From Acidocella sp. (GTDB lineage Bacteria; Pseudomonadota; Alphaproteobacteria; Acetobacterales; Acetobacteraceae), in assembly GCA_029077825.1 (NCBI GenBank), contig JAQNCT010000006.1, positions 17,298 through 81,297 on the forward strand: a stretch of DNA of 64,000 bases. The letters are read 5' to 3'. The notes under the pieces were generated by a model. That model searched no databases. It saw nothing but the letters and a program-made list of their open reading frames with translations, and had not been told where the DNA came from. Both the position numbers and the translations under genes were made by a program. Each line of letters starts with the position of its first letter. The stretch's first letter is position 1. Positions 8,770-17,435 of this stretch are shown one piece after another.

Positions 8770-9894
8770 ATGAATTACCGTGAATACCAGCAGATCACTC
8801 GCCGCAAATCCCGCCAGATCAGCGTGGGCACTGTGAAGGTGGGGGGCGGTGCCCCGATTAGCGTGCAGACCATGACCAACACGCTGACCACTGATATTGA
8901 TGCTACCGTGGCGCAAATTCTGCGGGCTGAGGCGGCTGGCGTGGATATTGTGCGAGTTTCATGCCCCGATGAAGAGAGTACAGCGGCGTTAAAACATATT
9001 GTGCCACAAGTGAATGTACCGATCGTCGCGGATATTCATTTTCATTATAAGCGCGGCATTGAAGCGGCCCAAGCTGGTGCTGCATGTTTACGAATCAACC
9101 CAGGTAACATTGGCAGCCCGGAGCGGGTGCGCGATGTGATTAAGGCGGCGCGCGATTATAATTGTTCAATGCGCATTGGGGTGAATGCTGGCAGCCTTGA
9201 GAAGCATTTATTGGAAAAATACGGTGAGCCTAACCCTGAAGCCCTGGTTGAGAGCGCGCTGGAGCACGCCAAAATTTTGCAGGATCATGATTTTCATGAA
9301 TTCAAAATCTCGGTGAAAGCATCTGACGTTTTCATGGCAGTGGCCGCTTACCAGCAGCTAGCTGATGTGTGCGACCATCCGTTACATATTGGCATTACCG
9401 AAGCCGGCAGCAAACGTGCCGGCACGGTGAAATCATCAATCGGTCTTGGCGCGCTACTCTGGGCTGGCATTGGTGACACAATGCGTGTGTCACTTTCAGC
9501 TGAGCCTGAGGAAGAAGTGCTGGTTGGCTGGGATATTTTGAAGTCACTGGGAATTCGTCATCGTGGAGTGCGGATTATTTCGTGCCCTTCATGTGCCAGG
9601 CAAGGTTTCAACGTGATTAAAACCGTTGAGACTTTGGAAGAGCGCCTGGCCCATATTAAAACCCCCATTACGCTTTCAATTATCGGTTGCGTCGTGAACG
9701 GGCCGGGTGAAGCGCTGATGACTGATTTGGGGCTGACCGGTGGCGGCAATGGCAAGCACATGATTTATGCTGCTGGAAAAACTGACCATACGATTGATGG
9801 CGGCGACATGGTGGAACATATCATCGAGTTGGTCGAGAAAAAGGCGGCAGCGCTGGAAGCCGAAAAGACACTGGAAAAACAAGCTGCGGCGTAG
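8770..9894 (+). CDS. ispG: 4-hydroxy-3-methylbut-2-enyl diphosphate synthase (flavodoxin type)
   Basis: An iron-sulfur enzyme of the MEP isoprenoid pathway that reductively converts MEcPP to HMBPP. The 374-residue protein shows the TIM-barrel start [27 protein letters not shown], the central RINPGNIGS and [19 protein letters not shown], and the C-terminal [4Fe-4S] ligands in [14 protein letters not shown] and [13 protein letters not shown]. This is the short, single-insert bacterial form. aagga lies close upstream of the ATG and the rodZ-like stop is 24 bases away, so the two are probably one operon. Neighbouring hisS follows after a 111-base gap holding a degenerate repeat. Confidence 0.96.
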   Translation: MNYREYQQITRRKSRQISVGTVKVGGGAPISVQTMTNTLTTDIDATVAQILRAEAAGVDIVRVSCPDEESTAALKHIVPQVNVPIVADIHFHYKRGIEAAQAGAACLRINPGNIGSPERVRDVIKAARDYNCSMRIGVNAGSLEKHLLEKYGEPNPEALVESALEHAKILQDHDFHEFKISVKASDVFMAVAAYQQLADVCDHPLHIGITEAGSKRAGTVKSSIGLGALLWAGIGDTMRVSLSAEPEEEVLVGWDILKSLGIRHRGVRIISCPSCARQGFNVIKTVETLEERLAHIKTPITLSIIGCVVNGPGEALMTDLGLTGGGNGKHMIYAAGKTDHTIDGGDMVEHIIELVEKKAAALEAEKTLEKQAAA

Positions 9895-9907
9895 CGGCAC
9901 TTCCCTC

Positions 9908-9998
9908 CTCGTCATTGCGAGCGCAGCGAAGCAACCCATTGTTTGTGAAGCGGTACGTGATGATGGTTTGACCCATTACTTCGTAACGCGTGAGAGTT
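9908..9998. repeat. Degenerate REP-like palindrome (TCATTGCGAGCG..GAAGCAA family)
   Basis: The stretch gtcattgcgagcgcagcg followed by aagcaaccca (9911-9938) matches a widespread dispersed bacterial repeat type beginning CGTCATTGCGAGCG and ending in GAAGCAATCC. Further right, acccattacttcgtaacgc (about 9970-9990) looks like a decayed opposite arm. It occupies the ispG-hisS gap and could fold as an RNA hairpin. I found no second copy in the window, so identity as a repeat rests on resemblance. Confidence 0.5.
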
Positions 9999-10005
9999 TG
10001 TATTT

Positions 10006-11217
10006 ATGGCCCCTCCCCTGCAACCGGTTCGCGGCACCCGCGATTTAATTGGCGATGATGCGGCACGCCACGCTTATGTGGTGGATACCGCCCGCCGGGT
10101 AACATCATTATACGGGTTTGCCGAATGGCAAACGCCTATTTTTGAAGATACCAAGGTATTTTCACGCACGTTAGGTGAGACCTCCGATGTGGTCACCAAG
10201 GAAATGTACACATTTGAGGACCGTGGTGGTGACTCTGTTACGTTGCGCCCTGAGGGTACGGCGGGGGTTTGCCGGGCGCTGATCACAGCAGGACTAACCC
10301 AAACATTGCCGCAAAAAGTGTTTTATTACGGCCCGATGTTTCGCTACGAGCGCCCGCAAAAAGGCCGCTACCGGCAGTTTCACCAAATTGGCGTAGAGCT
10401 CTTAGGGCCTAGCGTGCCGCTGGCTGATGCCGAAGTGATTGCAGCGGGCTGGCAAATTTTAAATGAGCTGGGTGTGGCAAAGGACGTTGTGCTGAACATC
10501 AATACGCTGGGGGATACTGAATCGCGTGATAATTATCGCGCGGCGTTGGTCGCATATTTCACGGCTCATGCGGAGAGTTTGTCGGCTGACAGCAAAAACC
10601 GACTGGAGAAAAATCCGCTGCGAATTCTGGATTCCAAAGATACTGAAGATCAGGCGCTGGTTGCGCATGCACCATTGATTTATGATCATTTATCGGAAAA
10701 AGCCGCGCGATTTTATGCGGAATTGAAAACTGCTCTAACCAGCTTTGGCGTGCCCTACACTGAAAACCCCCGCATCGTGCGCGGGTTGGATTATTATAAC
10801 CACACCGCGTTTGAGTTCGTGACCACGGCACTGGGCGCGCAAGGCACAGTGATGGCCGGTGGGCGCTATGACGGGCTGGTGGAGCAGATGGGCGGGCCGA
10901 ACGTGCCGGGCATCGGCTGGGGTGCCGGGATTGAGCGGCTGGCCATGCTGCTGGCAGCATCACCGGTTGTGGCCCCGCCCGTGGTGGTTATCGGAGCGGA
11001 GTGCTGCATTGCAGTTGCGCAAACCTTGCGCGCCGCCGGGGTAAAAACCGAAATCGCTTTTCAATCCGGCTTCAAGAACGGGCTGAAATTCGCCAACCGG
11101 CGCGAAGCCAAGTGGGCTGTGCTGGCAAATGGTGAGCAGATTACGTTAAAAAACCTTGTAGATGGTTCTCAACTTGAAGTTTGTATGAATGAATTGCCGG
11201 AATTATTAAAATCGTGA
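10006..11217 (+). CDS. hisS: Histidine--tRNA ligase
   Basis: A class II aminoacyl-tRNA synthetase that charges tRNA-His. The 403-residue product begins [18 protein letters not shown], the family start. Motif 2 is visible as [23 protein letters not shown] (about 113-135). The histidine-specific signature is [13 protein letters not shown] (about 262-274), and motif 3 is [29 protein letters not shown] short anticodon-binding domain ends the protein. It is shorter than the 420-residue E. coli enzyme, as in many alphaproteobacteria. Its stop overlaps the GTG of the next gene (GTGA), coupling an acyltransferase to it. Confidence 0.95.
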   Translation: MAPPLQPVRGTRDLIGDDAARHAYVVDTARRVTSLYGFAEWQTPIFEDTKVFSRTLGETSDVVTKEMYTFEDRGGDSVTLRPEGTAGVCRALITAGLTQTLPQKVFYYGPMFRYERPQKGRYRQFHQIGVELLGPSVPLADAEVIAAGWQILNELGVAKDVVLNINTLGDTESRDNYRAALVAYFTAHAESLSADSKNRLEKNPLRILDSKDTEDQALVAHAPLIYDHLSEKAARFYAELKTALTSFGVPYTENPRIVRGLDYYNHTAFEFVTTALGAQGTVMAGGRYDGLVEQMGGPNVPGIGWGAGIERLAMLLAASPVVAPPVVVIGAECCIAVAQTLRAAGVKTEIAFQSGFKNGLKFANRREAKWAVLANGEQITLKNLVDGSQLEVCMNELPELLKS

Positions 11218-12425
11218 GTCGTGAAGCCCCCCCTAAAAGCTTAACTATAGATGCTAGCGACATCGCGGTTGATGAAAAAACTCAGTACCGTTATTCGGAA
11301 TTAGATGGGTTGCGCGGCATTGCATCACTGTTGGTAGGATTAAACCACGGCATAACTATTCCGCTTGTTATAACTGCAACACTGGCTGGGGTACCAATTG
11401 TTAATGCTCTGGCCGGGGTGATTAACGGCGCTATATCAGTTGATTTATTTTTTATCATGAGCGGATTTTTCCTCTGTGGAATGTTGGCTTCCAACAGCAT
11501 TCACAATCTGTCTTCATATTATATCCGTCGCTACATTCGACTGATACCACCTGCTATTGTATCAATATTGATTCTTTATATTTTTGTAAAAACCAGCTTA
11601 CAAAACGATTCTAAATATCCTGAAGCAAGTATGGATTATTTGCTTTATTATGCAGATAATAAAATTATTACAGCAAAGACGTTTGCGCTGAATATCTTGT
11701 TTATTCACCACACGATAAATCCAGTGTTGTGGACAATCCGTGAAGAAATTTTAGTGTCGAGTATTTTTCCCCTGGTTTACTTCATAAAAAATCTGTTTTC
11801 ATTTTGGTGGTACCGGACTGCCTGGCTGATAATTTATCTTTTTATCGCAGTGCTTCTTAAGCATCATCAAAGTTTGGGGTTAGACATATTTCATTATCTC
11901 TACATGTTCTATGCCGGTGCGATGATCAGAGATTACGCCTCTCAAATTCGCAGGCTGCCCGTTAATTTGCAGTATTTTTTGTGTTTTGCCGCTGTTGCAG
12001 GGTTAATAATTATTGGCGAATTGATCCCGACCTACGGTCGTCATCGAATTATATTTGATGTGCCCGTCATTGTCTTTGGAAGTATGCTTATTATACTACT
12101 CAGTCATGGAACCATACCTGCCATACGGAAGGTTTTGAATACCAGAAGTTTACAATTTTTAGGGCGAATTTCGTACAGTTTTTATCTTATGAATTGGGTA
12201 TTCGTTATTGGAACAGCCCAGGTGCTTATGCAGACCCGCATGGTTACATATATTGGCGCACTGGGAACTGGGTTATTGCTGACTTTTATATCTACAATAC
12301 TCAATTTATATGCCGCGAACTGGTTTTATATTGCCATTGAACGCCAAGCCGTACGTTGGAGCCGTTATTTTGGAATAATAGCGTATAACGCTTCAAACAC
12401 TCGCCCGATACATAAACCGACATGA
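11214..12425 (+). CDS. Membrane acyltransferase, AT3 (OafA/YrhL) family
   Basis: An integral-membrane acyltransferase of the type that O-acetylates O-antigen, exopolysaccharide or other surface glycans. The family signature [21 protein letters not shown] lies near residues 26-46, and [18 protein letters not shown] near 76-94. [20 protein letters not shown] then leads into a series of hydrophobic spans through to [15 protein letters not shown]. The 403-residue size and span count fit the family. The start is GTG, overlapping the hisS stop. Its base composition is visibly more AT-rich than hisS or prfA on either side (for example runs such as attgattctttatattttt), which suggests acquisition by transfer into the hisS-prfA-prmC run. 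Substrate unknown. Confidence 0.88.
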   Translation: MSREAPPKSLTIDASDIAVDEKTQYRYSELDGLRGIASLLVGLNHGITIPLVITATLAGVPIVNALAGVINGAISVDLFFIMSGFFLCGMLASNSIHNLSSYYIRRYIRLIPPAIVSILILYIFVKTSLQNDSKYPEASMDYLLYYADNKIITAKTFALNILFIHHTINPVLWTIREEILVSSIFPLVYFIKNLFSFWWYRTAWLIIYLFIAVLLKHHQSLGLDIFHYLYMFYAGAMIRDYASQIRRLPVNLQYFLCFAAVAGLIIIGELIPTYGRHRIIFDVPVIVFGSMLIILLSHGTIPAIRKVLNTRSLQFLGRISYSFYLMNWVFVIGTAQVLMQTRMVTYIGALGTGLLLTFISTILNLYAANWFYIAIERQAVRWSRYFGIIAYNASNTRPIHKPT

Positions 12426-12434
12426 GACAAAAAC

Positions 12435-13490
12435 ATGAGTTTTGAGCATAAGCTCGACCGGATCATGAGCCGCGCCGAAGAATTGCGGTTTATGCTTTCA
12501 GGCAGCCTGAATGGTGAGGCGTTCGTAAAAGCCTCAAAAGAGCTTTCAGAAATTGAGCCGATTGAGGTGCGCATTGCGGAGCTGCGCGAGGCGGAAAAAG
12601 CCAAGACCGAGGCTGAAGCCATGCTGGATGACCCCGAGATGAAGGCCCTGGCGGAAATTGAAATTGAAACAATCCGCCAAGAATTGCCGGAGCTTGAAAT
12701 GGCGCTGCGGCTGGCTTTGCTGCCGAAAGATGAGGCAGATGACCGATCTGCCATTCTGGAAATTCGCCCGGCGGCGGGCGGAGATGAGGCGGGCTTGTTT
12801 GCAGCCGAATTATTCCAGGCTTACCAAAAATATTCCGGCCTGCATGGCTGGAAGTTTGAGGTGATGGAATATGGCGAGAGCGAGCTTGGCGGCCTAAAGG
12901 AAGGCATTGCTGAAATTACCGGCAAATCTGTTTTCGCGAAACTGAAATTTGAATCGGGCGTGCACCGCGTGCAGCGCGTGCCGGCCACTGAAACACAAGG
13001 GCGCATCCATACCTCAACCGTCACCGTCGCCGTGCTGCCGCAAGCTGAGGAGGTGGATGTGGAGGTGAATGAAGGTGATTTGCGGATTGACGTTTACCGC
13101 GCCTCGGGTGCTGGCGGGCAGCATGTGAACAAGACCGAATCAGCAGTGCGGATCACCCATATACCCACCGGCATTGTGGTGGCCATGCAGGAAGAACGCA
13201 GCCAGCATAAAAACCGCGCCAAGGCGATGAAAATTCTGCGCGCCCGCATGTATGAGCAGCAACGCTCCAGCTTGCACGCCACCCGTGCTGCGGACCGCAA
13301 ATCGCAGGTGGGCACCGGCGATCGTTCTGAGCGCATTCGCACCTATAATTTCCCGCAAGGGCGGGTCACTGACCACCGGATCAACCTCACTTTGCATAAA
13401 ATTGACCGGGTGATGCTGGGCGAGATGGATGATGTAATCGATGCGCTGATCGCCGAGGATCAGGCCACGCGGTTGGCCGCCGATACATGA
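12435..13490 (+). CDS. prfA: Peptide chain release factor 1
   Basis: RF1 terminates translation at UAA and UAG. In this 351-residue protein the tripeptide anticodon region appears in [24 protein letters not shown] (PAT). The peptidyl-tRNA hydrolysis motif GGQ is in [24 protein letters not shown] (about 225-229). DQATRLA closes the protein, as expected for RF1. The Gln of GGQ is the methylation target of PrmC, whose gene overlaps the stop by 4 bases. The upstream acyltransferase ends 9 bases before the ATG, so prfA now depends on read-through of that gene or an internal promoter. Confidence 0.96.
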   Translation: MSFEHKLDRIMSRAEELRFMLSGSLNGEAFVKASKELSEIEPIEVRIAELREAEKAKTEAEAMLDDPEMKALAEIEIETIRQELPELEMALRLALLPKDEADDRSAILEIRPAAGGDEAGLFAAELFQAYQKYSGLHGWKFEVMEYGESELGGLKEGIAEITGKSVFAKLKFESGVHRVQRVPATETQGRIHTSTVTVAVLPQAEEVDVEVNEGDLRIDVYRASGAGGQHVNKTESAVRITHIPTGIVVAMQEERSQHKNRAKAMKILRARMYEQQRSSLHATRAADRKSQVGTGDRSERIRTYNFPQGRVTDHRINLTLHKIDRVMLGEMDDVIDALIAEDQATRLAADT

Positions 13491-14314
13491 AAACCACCGA
13501 AGCCGTGACGCTGGTGGCAACACGGCTGGCGGCGGCGGGAATTGACGAGCCGCGGCGCGAGGCCAGAATGCTCCTTTCCGCCGCCTTGCAAACCGATGCC
13601 GCCGGGTTGCTGGCATGTGATGACATTGATGAGGCTTGTTTCACCCCCTTGCTGGCACGGCGCGAGGCTCGCGAGCCACTGGCTTATATTCTGGGAAAGC
13701 GTGAATTCTGGGGGCTGACATTTGCCACCTCTCCCGCCACATTGATTCCAAGACCCGATACTGAAACACTGATTGAAGCCGCCATTGCCATATTCCCGGA
13801 CCGGCGGAAAATCCGCCGCATTCTTGATCTCGGCACCGGCACAGGTTGCCTGCTACTGGCAGCCCTGCATGAATTTCCTGAAGCCTTTGGGACCGGGGTG
13901 GATTTATCAGCGGCGGCGGCGGTTCTCGCGCAAAGCAACGCCGCACAATTGGGGTTCGCGCAACGCGCTGCGTTTTTGGTGGGAAACTGGGCTGACGCGC
14001 TGAGCGGGCAGTTTGATCTGATCCTCAGCAATCCACCCTACATTCCTGCCGCCGACCTGACCGGATTGATGCCTGAGGTGAAAATCTATGAGCCAGCCAG
14101 CGCCTTGGACGGCGGGGCGGACGGGCTGGCCGCCTATCGGGCGGTTATTGCCGCTCTGGCCGCCCTGCTTGCGCCAAACGGCGCTGCCATTTTGGAGCTT
14201 GGTATCGGCCAGCAAAATGAAGTGACAAAACTCGTTGAAAATGCTGGCTTTACGGCCACCGCCCGGGCCGATCTTGCAGGCCACCCCCGCGCTCTGGTCA
14301 TCCGGGCTAAATAA
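13487..14314 (+). CDS. prmC: Release factor glutamine N5-methyltransferase
   Basis: Methylates the GGQ glutamine of RF1 and RF2 using SAM, raising termination efficiency. The 275-residue protein has a helical N-terminal substrate domain ending in [15 protein letters not shown] and [17 protein letters not shown] motif [17 protein letters not shown], is near 104-119, and the catalytic NPPY is in [14 protein letters not shown] near 182. The closing block contains [17 protein letters not shown], as in HemK/PrmC proteins. Start and stop overlap prfA by 4 bases, the standard prfA-prmC coupling. Confidence 0.95.
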   Translation: MKTTEAVTLVATRLAAAGIDEPRREARMLLSAALQTDAAGLLACDDIDEACFTPLLARREAREPLAYILGKREFWGLTFATSPATLIPRPDTETLIEAAIAIFPDRRKIRRILDLGTGTGCLLLAALHEFPEAFGTGVDLSAAAAVLAQSNAAQLGFAQRAAFLVGNWADALSGQFDLILSNPPYIPAADLTGLMPEVKIYEPASALDGGADGLAAYRAVIAALAALLAPNGAAILELGIGQQNEVTKLVENAGFTATARADLAGHPRALVIRAK

Positions 14315-14462
14315 CATTTGGCAGAATGCCTATATGAGGCTAAGGAGCAGTGGCGCGGCGTGAACAGCCCTCGAGTCCTGGTTTTCCCTGGGGCCAGAGC
14401 AGGTTCAACGGGAGCAAATCCCCTGGTCGTGCAAGCAATCTGACGAGGATATATTAAAGCAT

Positions 14463-15368
14463 ATGAATATGAAGCGCATGCGTGGCCGCAACCATCGCCC
14501 TAACAGCGGCGGCGGCGGCGGGGGTGGTAGCGGGTTTCGCAACCAGCAGAACGGTATTCCGCTCAATCGGAACCATGTTTTCGATAGCTCTGGCCCGGAA
14601 ATGCGGGTTCGTGGCACCGCCCAGCAGCTTTTTGAGAAATACCAGCAATTGGCCCGCGATGCGTCCAGCAACGGCGACCGGGTACTGGGCGAGGCTTATT
14701 ACCAACACGCTGAACATTATTTTCGCATTATCAGCGCTATCAATCAGGCCCAAGGTCAGCCGGGCGGTCAGCCTAACGCGCAGCCAAACGGACAGCCAAA
14801 CGCGCAGTCTAATCCGCAACAAGGCGGCCAGGAGCGAAATAATAACCAGAATAACGGCGACTATAATCGTCGGCCAGAGACGAACGCCGGTGATGTTAGC
14901 ACGGAGCCGCAAAACGAGACTCGGTATGAGCAGCGCCCACAGGAAAATCGCCAAGAGCCGCGTCGGTTTGAGCAGCGCCCCTACGAGCAACGCAACAAAC
15001 CCGATTATCAACCGCGCCATGAGCGTAATGATCGCCATGAGCGAAATGAGCGCCCTGAACGCACCGAGCGTTACCGGCCAGAAACGCCCGTGGCTGACAC
15101 GCGTATTGATATCAGCTCCGCCCTTGAGGCCGAACTGGCCGCAACTGTTGGCGCCATGGCTGAACCGACAGGATTTGGCGAACAGCCGGTGATTAACCAG
15201 GCCGCACCAGTGGAGGCCCGCGCCATCCCGATCATTCCTGATGCCCCACCACCCGCAGCTTTTGTGGCTGAAACGGTGCCTGAAGCGTTACCGGTTAAAG
15301 TGGCGCGGCCGCGCGGTCGCCCGCGGGTTGCGAAGCCAAGTGCGGCTGAATTGAAGCTTGAAGATTAG
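14463..15368 (+). CDS. DUF4167 protein with Gly run and Gln/Asn/Arg-rich low-complexity tail
   Basis: A 301-residue protein of the alphaproteobacterial DUF4167 family. The basic opening MNMKRMRGRNHR runs into a Gly stretch (SGGGGGGGSG) and then the conserved core HVFDSSGPEMRVRGTAQQLFEKYQQLARDA plus YYQHAEHYFRIISAIN (about 35-95). The rest is low complexity: QPN-type repeats (GQPGGQPNAQPNGQPNAQ), then Arg/Glu/His-rich ERNDRHERNERPERTERY, then an Ala/Pro stretch ending KVARPRGRPRVAKPSA, an AT-hook-like GRP tract. The make-up suggests nucleic-acid or ribonucleoprotein binding, but function is unproven to my knowledge. It follows prmC by 148 bases and ends at a strong terminator. Confidence 0.85.
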   Translation: MNMKRMRGRNHRPNSGGGGGGGSGFRNQQNGIPLNRNHVFDSSGPEMRVRGTAQQLFEKYQQLARDASSNGDRVLGEAYYQHAEHYFRIISAINQAQGQPGGQPNAQPNGQPNAQSNPQQGGQERNNNQNNGDYNRRPETNAGDVSTEPQNETRYEQRPQENRQEPRRFEQRPYEQRNKPDYQPRHERNDRHERNERPERTERYRPETPVADTRIDISSALEAELAATVGAMAEPTGFGEQPVINQAAPVEARAIPIIPDAPPPAAFVAETVPEALPVKVARPRGRPRVAKPSAAELKLED

Positions 15369-15374
15369 TTGTTG

Positions 15375-15404
15375 AAAAGGCCCGGGCAACCGGGCCTTTT
15401 TTAT
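15375..15404 (+). terminator. Rho-independent terminator with GCAA tetraloop
   Basis: aaaaggcccgg (15375-15385) pairs perfectly with ccgggcctttt (15390-15400) around a gcaa loop and runs into TTTTTTA. It ends the DUF4167 transcript. Because the left arm begins with A residues, it may also work on the opposite strand; the convergent amidase stop codon lies in its U-tract. Confidence 0.92.
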
Positions 15405-16693
15405 TTAACCGCGCCGGGTGCCCAGTTGATGCAACCCTCGGCCCACGCCGCCACTTGCAATAACTGCTTATCAGCACCGGGGGTGCTGGCAATTTGCAGA
15501 CCAAGCGGCAGCATATTGGATGACCAGCCAGACGGAATGGAGATTGCCGGAGCCCCCATCAGGCTCCAGGCGGCGCAGAATGTCGCATCCCCCGTAAAAG
15601 CCAGGCCGGGCGGGGCCTCGCCTAAAGCTGGGAGTGTCAGCACGGCATGGTAAGGGGCCACCAATTTGGCAAATTGTCCGGTTAAGTGCTTTTGAAACGC
15701 CAAGGCCGCATGATAGTCCGACTCCGTTACAGCCAATCCGTCAGCCACTAGTTTTTTAAGAACATCGCTGGCTTGATCGGGATGATTTGCTGCCATGTTC
15801 TGATGTATCCGGGCGGCCTCATATTGCAAAATTACCAGAGTGGCTTCGAATATGGCATCGCTGCTTGCCGGAAGTACCATTTCGGTCAGCTCGGCACCAG
15901 CTTTGCGAAGCGCTGTGAGAGAAGATTCAAAATTACCCTGTTGCTCGGCATCAGCCCGGCTCCAGGCTTCGGTGCGGATGACCGCCAGACGCGGCGGTTC
16001 AATGAGAGGAAAATAATCCCGCCAGCTTGTTTCAGTTTCGACCACCTCAGGGGTTTGCTCAATGAACAATGCAAAGGCTGCGGCGGCATCGGCCACGTTG
16101 CGGGTGAAATATCCCAAATGGTCGAGCGAACCTGCCAGCGGATGCACACCATCAAGAGACATCGAACCGAAACTTGGCTTGTAGCCGACAACGCCGTTAA
16201 AGGCGGCAGGGCGAATGATCGAACCCAGCGTCTGCGACCCAAACGCCAGCGGTACAATGCCAGCCCCAACGCAAGCCGCTGATCCGCTGGACGACCCACC
16301 CGGCGTGTGCAGCCGGCTCCAGGCGTTAACTGTTGGCCCAGGATGGCGCCAGGCAAATTCGGTGGTGACGGTTTTGCCAAATATCGTACCGCCATAATTT
16401 TTTATTTTCGCGGCAATCCAGGCATCCTCTGCCGGAACATTGCCGGCGTAAAACGGTGACCCGTTGCAGGTTGGCATGCCGGCGGTGGCAATAATATCCT
16501 TCAGGGCAATCGGGATGCCGGCCAGAACCCCGCTCAATGGCGGATAAATGGCGGGTCTGTAAGTGAATGCGTGAAGCCAGGGTTCCACTTCGTCAGCGCG
16601 CTGACGGGCCGCCGCAATCATAGCTGTTCGTGGGATCGCACCCGTTTGAAGTTCCCAGATGGCGCCAAGCAGAGTCTTCCCACTGAAATCCAT
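15401..16693 (-). CDS. Amidase signature family hydrolase
   Basis: A 430-residue amidase with the Ser-cisSer-Lys triad. The Lys is in GVLAGIPIALKDIIATAGMPT (about 66-86), the cis-Ser in TPGGSSSGSAACVGAGI (about 140-156), and the nucleophile Ser in GSQTLGSIIRPAAFNGVVGYKPSFG (about 160-185). That variant motif is usual for the mandelamide/allophanate-type subgroup rather than GatA. The ATG at 16693 is chosen over the track TTG (16723) because gagga lies just upstream. The gene stands alone between infC and the convergent DUF4167 gene. The substrate (an amide, urea derivative or nitrile product) is unknown. Confidence 0.88.
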   Translation of the reverse strand: MDFSGKTLLGAIWELQTGAIPRTAMIAAARQRADEVEPWLHAFTYRPAIYPPLSGVLAGIPIALKDIIATAGMPTCNGSPFYAGNVPAEDAWIAAKIKNYGGTIFGKTVTTEFAWRHPGPTVNAWSRLHTPGGSSSGSAACVGAGIVPLAFGSQTLGSIIRPAAFNGVVGYKPSFGSMSLDGVHPLAGSLDHLGYFTRNVADAAAAFALFIEQTPEVVETETSWRDYFPLIEPPRLAVIRTEAWSRADAEQQGNFESSLTALRKAGAELTEMVLPASSDAIFEATLVILQYEAARIHQNMAANHPDQASDVLKKLVADGLAVTESDYHAALAFQKHLTGQFAKLVAPYHAVLTLPALGEAPPGLAFTGDATFCAAWSLMGAPAISIPSGWSSNMLPLGLQIASTPGADKQLLQVAAWAEGCINWAPGAVK

Positions 16694-16726
16694 GATTTTT
16701 CCTCGGTTATTTTTATCCCACAACTC

Positions 16727-16761
16727 AAAAAAACTGGCTCAACCAAAATGGTCGAACCAGC
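16727..16761 (-). terminator. Rho-independent terminator of thrS-infC
   Basis: On the minus strand ctggttcgacc pairs with ggttgagccag (11 bp with two G-U pairs) around an atttt loop, followed by a run of seven T. It begins shortly after the infC stop and separates it from the amidase. Confidence 0.9.
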
Positions 16762-16775
16762 TTTTTGTCAGTAAA

Positions 16776-17315
16776 TTATTTAGGCGACAGCACCATCACC
16801 ATCTGGCGATTTTCCATCTTTGGCATCTGCTCGACCTTGGTTTCAACATCCATGTCGCCACGGATACGCTCAAGCACCTTCACGCCAAGCTCCTGATGGG
16901 CCATTTCACGGCCACGGAACCGCAGTGTGACTTTTACCTTGTCACCCTCGCCGATGAAGCTCTTCATCGCTCGCAGTTTTACCTGGTAATCGTTCTCATC
17001 AATGTTCGGTCGAACCTTCACTTCCTTAATTTCGACGACTTTCTGCTTCTTACGAGCTTCGTTCTTTTTCTTCTGCTGCTCGTATTTAAATTTGCCGTAA
17101 TCAAGGATTTTAGCGACGGGCGGCTCAGCGTTTGGGCTGATTTCCACCAGATCAAGACCAACAGCAAAGGCACGGGAAATCGCCTCACGGGTGCTCAGCA
17201 CCCCCTGCATTTCACCGTCCTGGTCAATTAAACGTACCTGTGGGATTCGAATTTCGTCATTAACCCTTGGGCCTTCGCGGGAAGGTGGCGTGGGTGGCGC
17301 TGGCGGTCTGGCTAT
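16776..17315 (-). CDS. infC: Translation initiation factor IF-3, with AUA start codon
   Basis: IF-3 binds the 30S subunit, proofreads initiator tRNA and start codon, and prevents premature subunit joining. The track ORF (to 17210) lacks the conserved N-terminus. Extending in frame gives [17 protein letters not shown] then [20 protein letters not shown], the true IF-3 start region. No ATG, GTG or TTG precedes it in frame. An ATA at 17315-17313 sits six bases after aggag, giving a 179-residue protein. IF-3 genes classically use AUU/AUC/AUA-type starts so that IF-3 limits its own synthesis; that control is known for E. coli and inferred here. The core [14 protein letters not shown] and [12 protein letters not shown] is intact. 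thrS lies 120 bases upstream; rpmI/rplT do not follow. Confidence 0.93.
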   Translation of the reverse strand: MARPPAPPTPPSREGPRVNDEIRIPQVRLIDQDGEMQGVLSTREAISRAFAVGLDLVEISPNAEPPVAKILDYGKFKYEQQKKKNEARKKQKVVEIKEVKVRPNIDENDYQVKLRAMKSFIGEGDKVKVTLRFRGREMAHQELGVKVLERIRGDMDVETKVEQMPKMENRQMVMVLSPK

Positions 17316-17320
17316 GGAAG

Positions 17321-17327
17321 TCTCCTG
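17321..17327 (-). promoter_or_regulatory. Shine-Dalgarno that fixes the AUA start of infC
   Basis: On the minus strand, caggag followed by acttcc and then ata. The strong ribosome-binding site at canonical spacing to ATA, together with the conserved reading frame, decides the start of infC. Confidence 0.8.
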
Positions 17328-17435
17328 TGAAGGTTTCGAGAATGACGGCTTAGAGCAATTTGGCGGGTTAATGCAATCAGGGCAACCGGCTCCAAGGGGG
17401 CTTGGTTGCCTCGCAACGGCTCAGTTAAACGCAAT

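Noticed and set aside
14315-14462. Possible small structured RNA between prmC and the DUF4167 gene
   Set aside because: Short hairpin-like stretches (ctggttttcc..ggggccag) but no recognisable RNA family and no promoter/terminator pair.
14505-14530. GGC/GGG-rich microsatellite-like run
   Set aside because: Codes for the Gly stretch of the DUF4167 protein; no evidence of slippage or phase variation.
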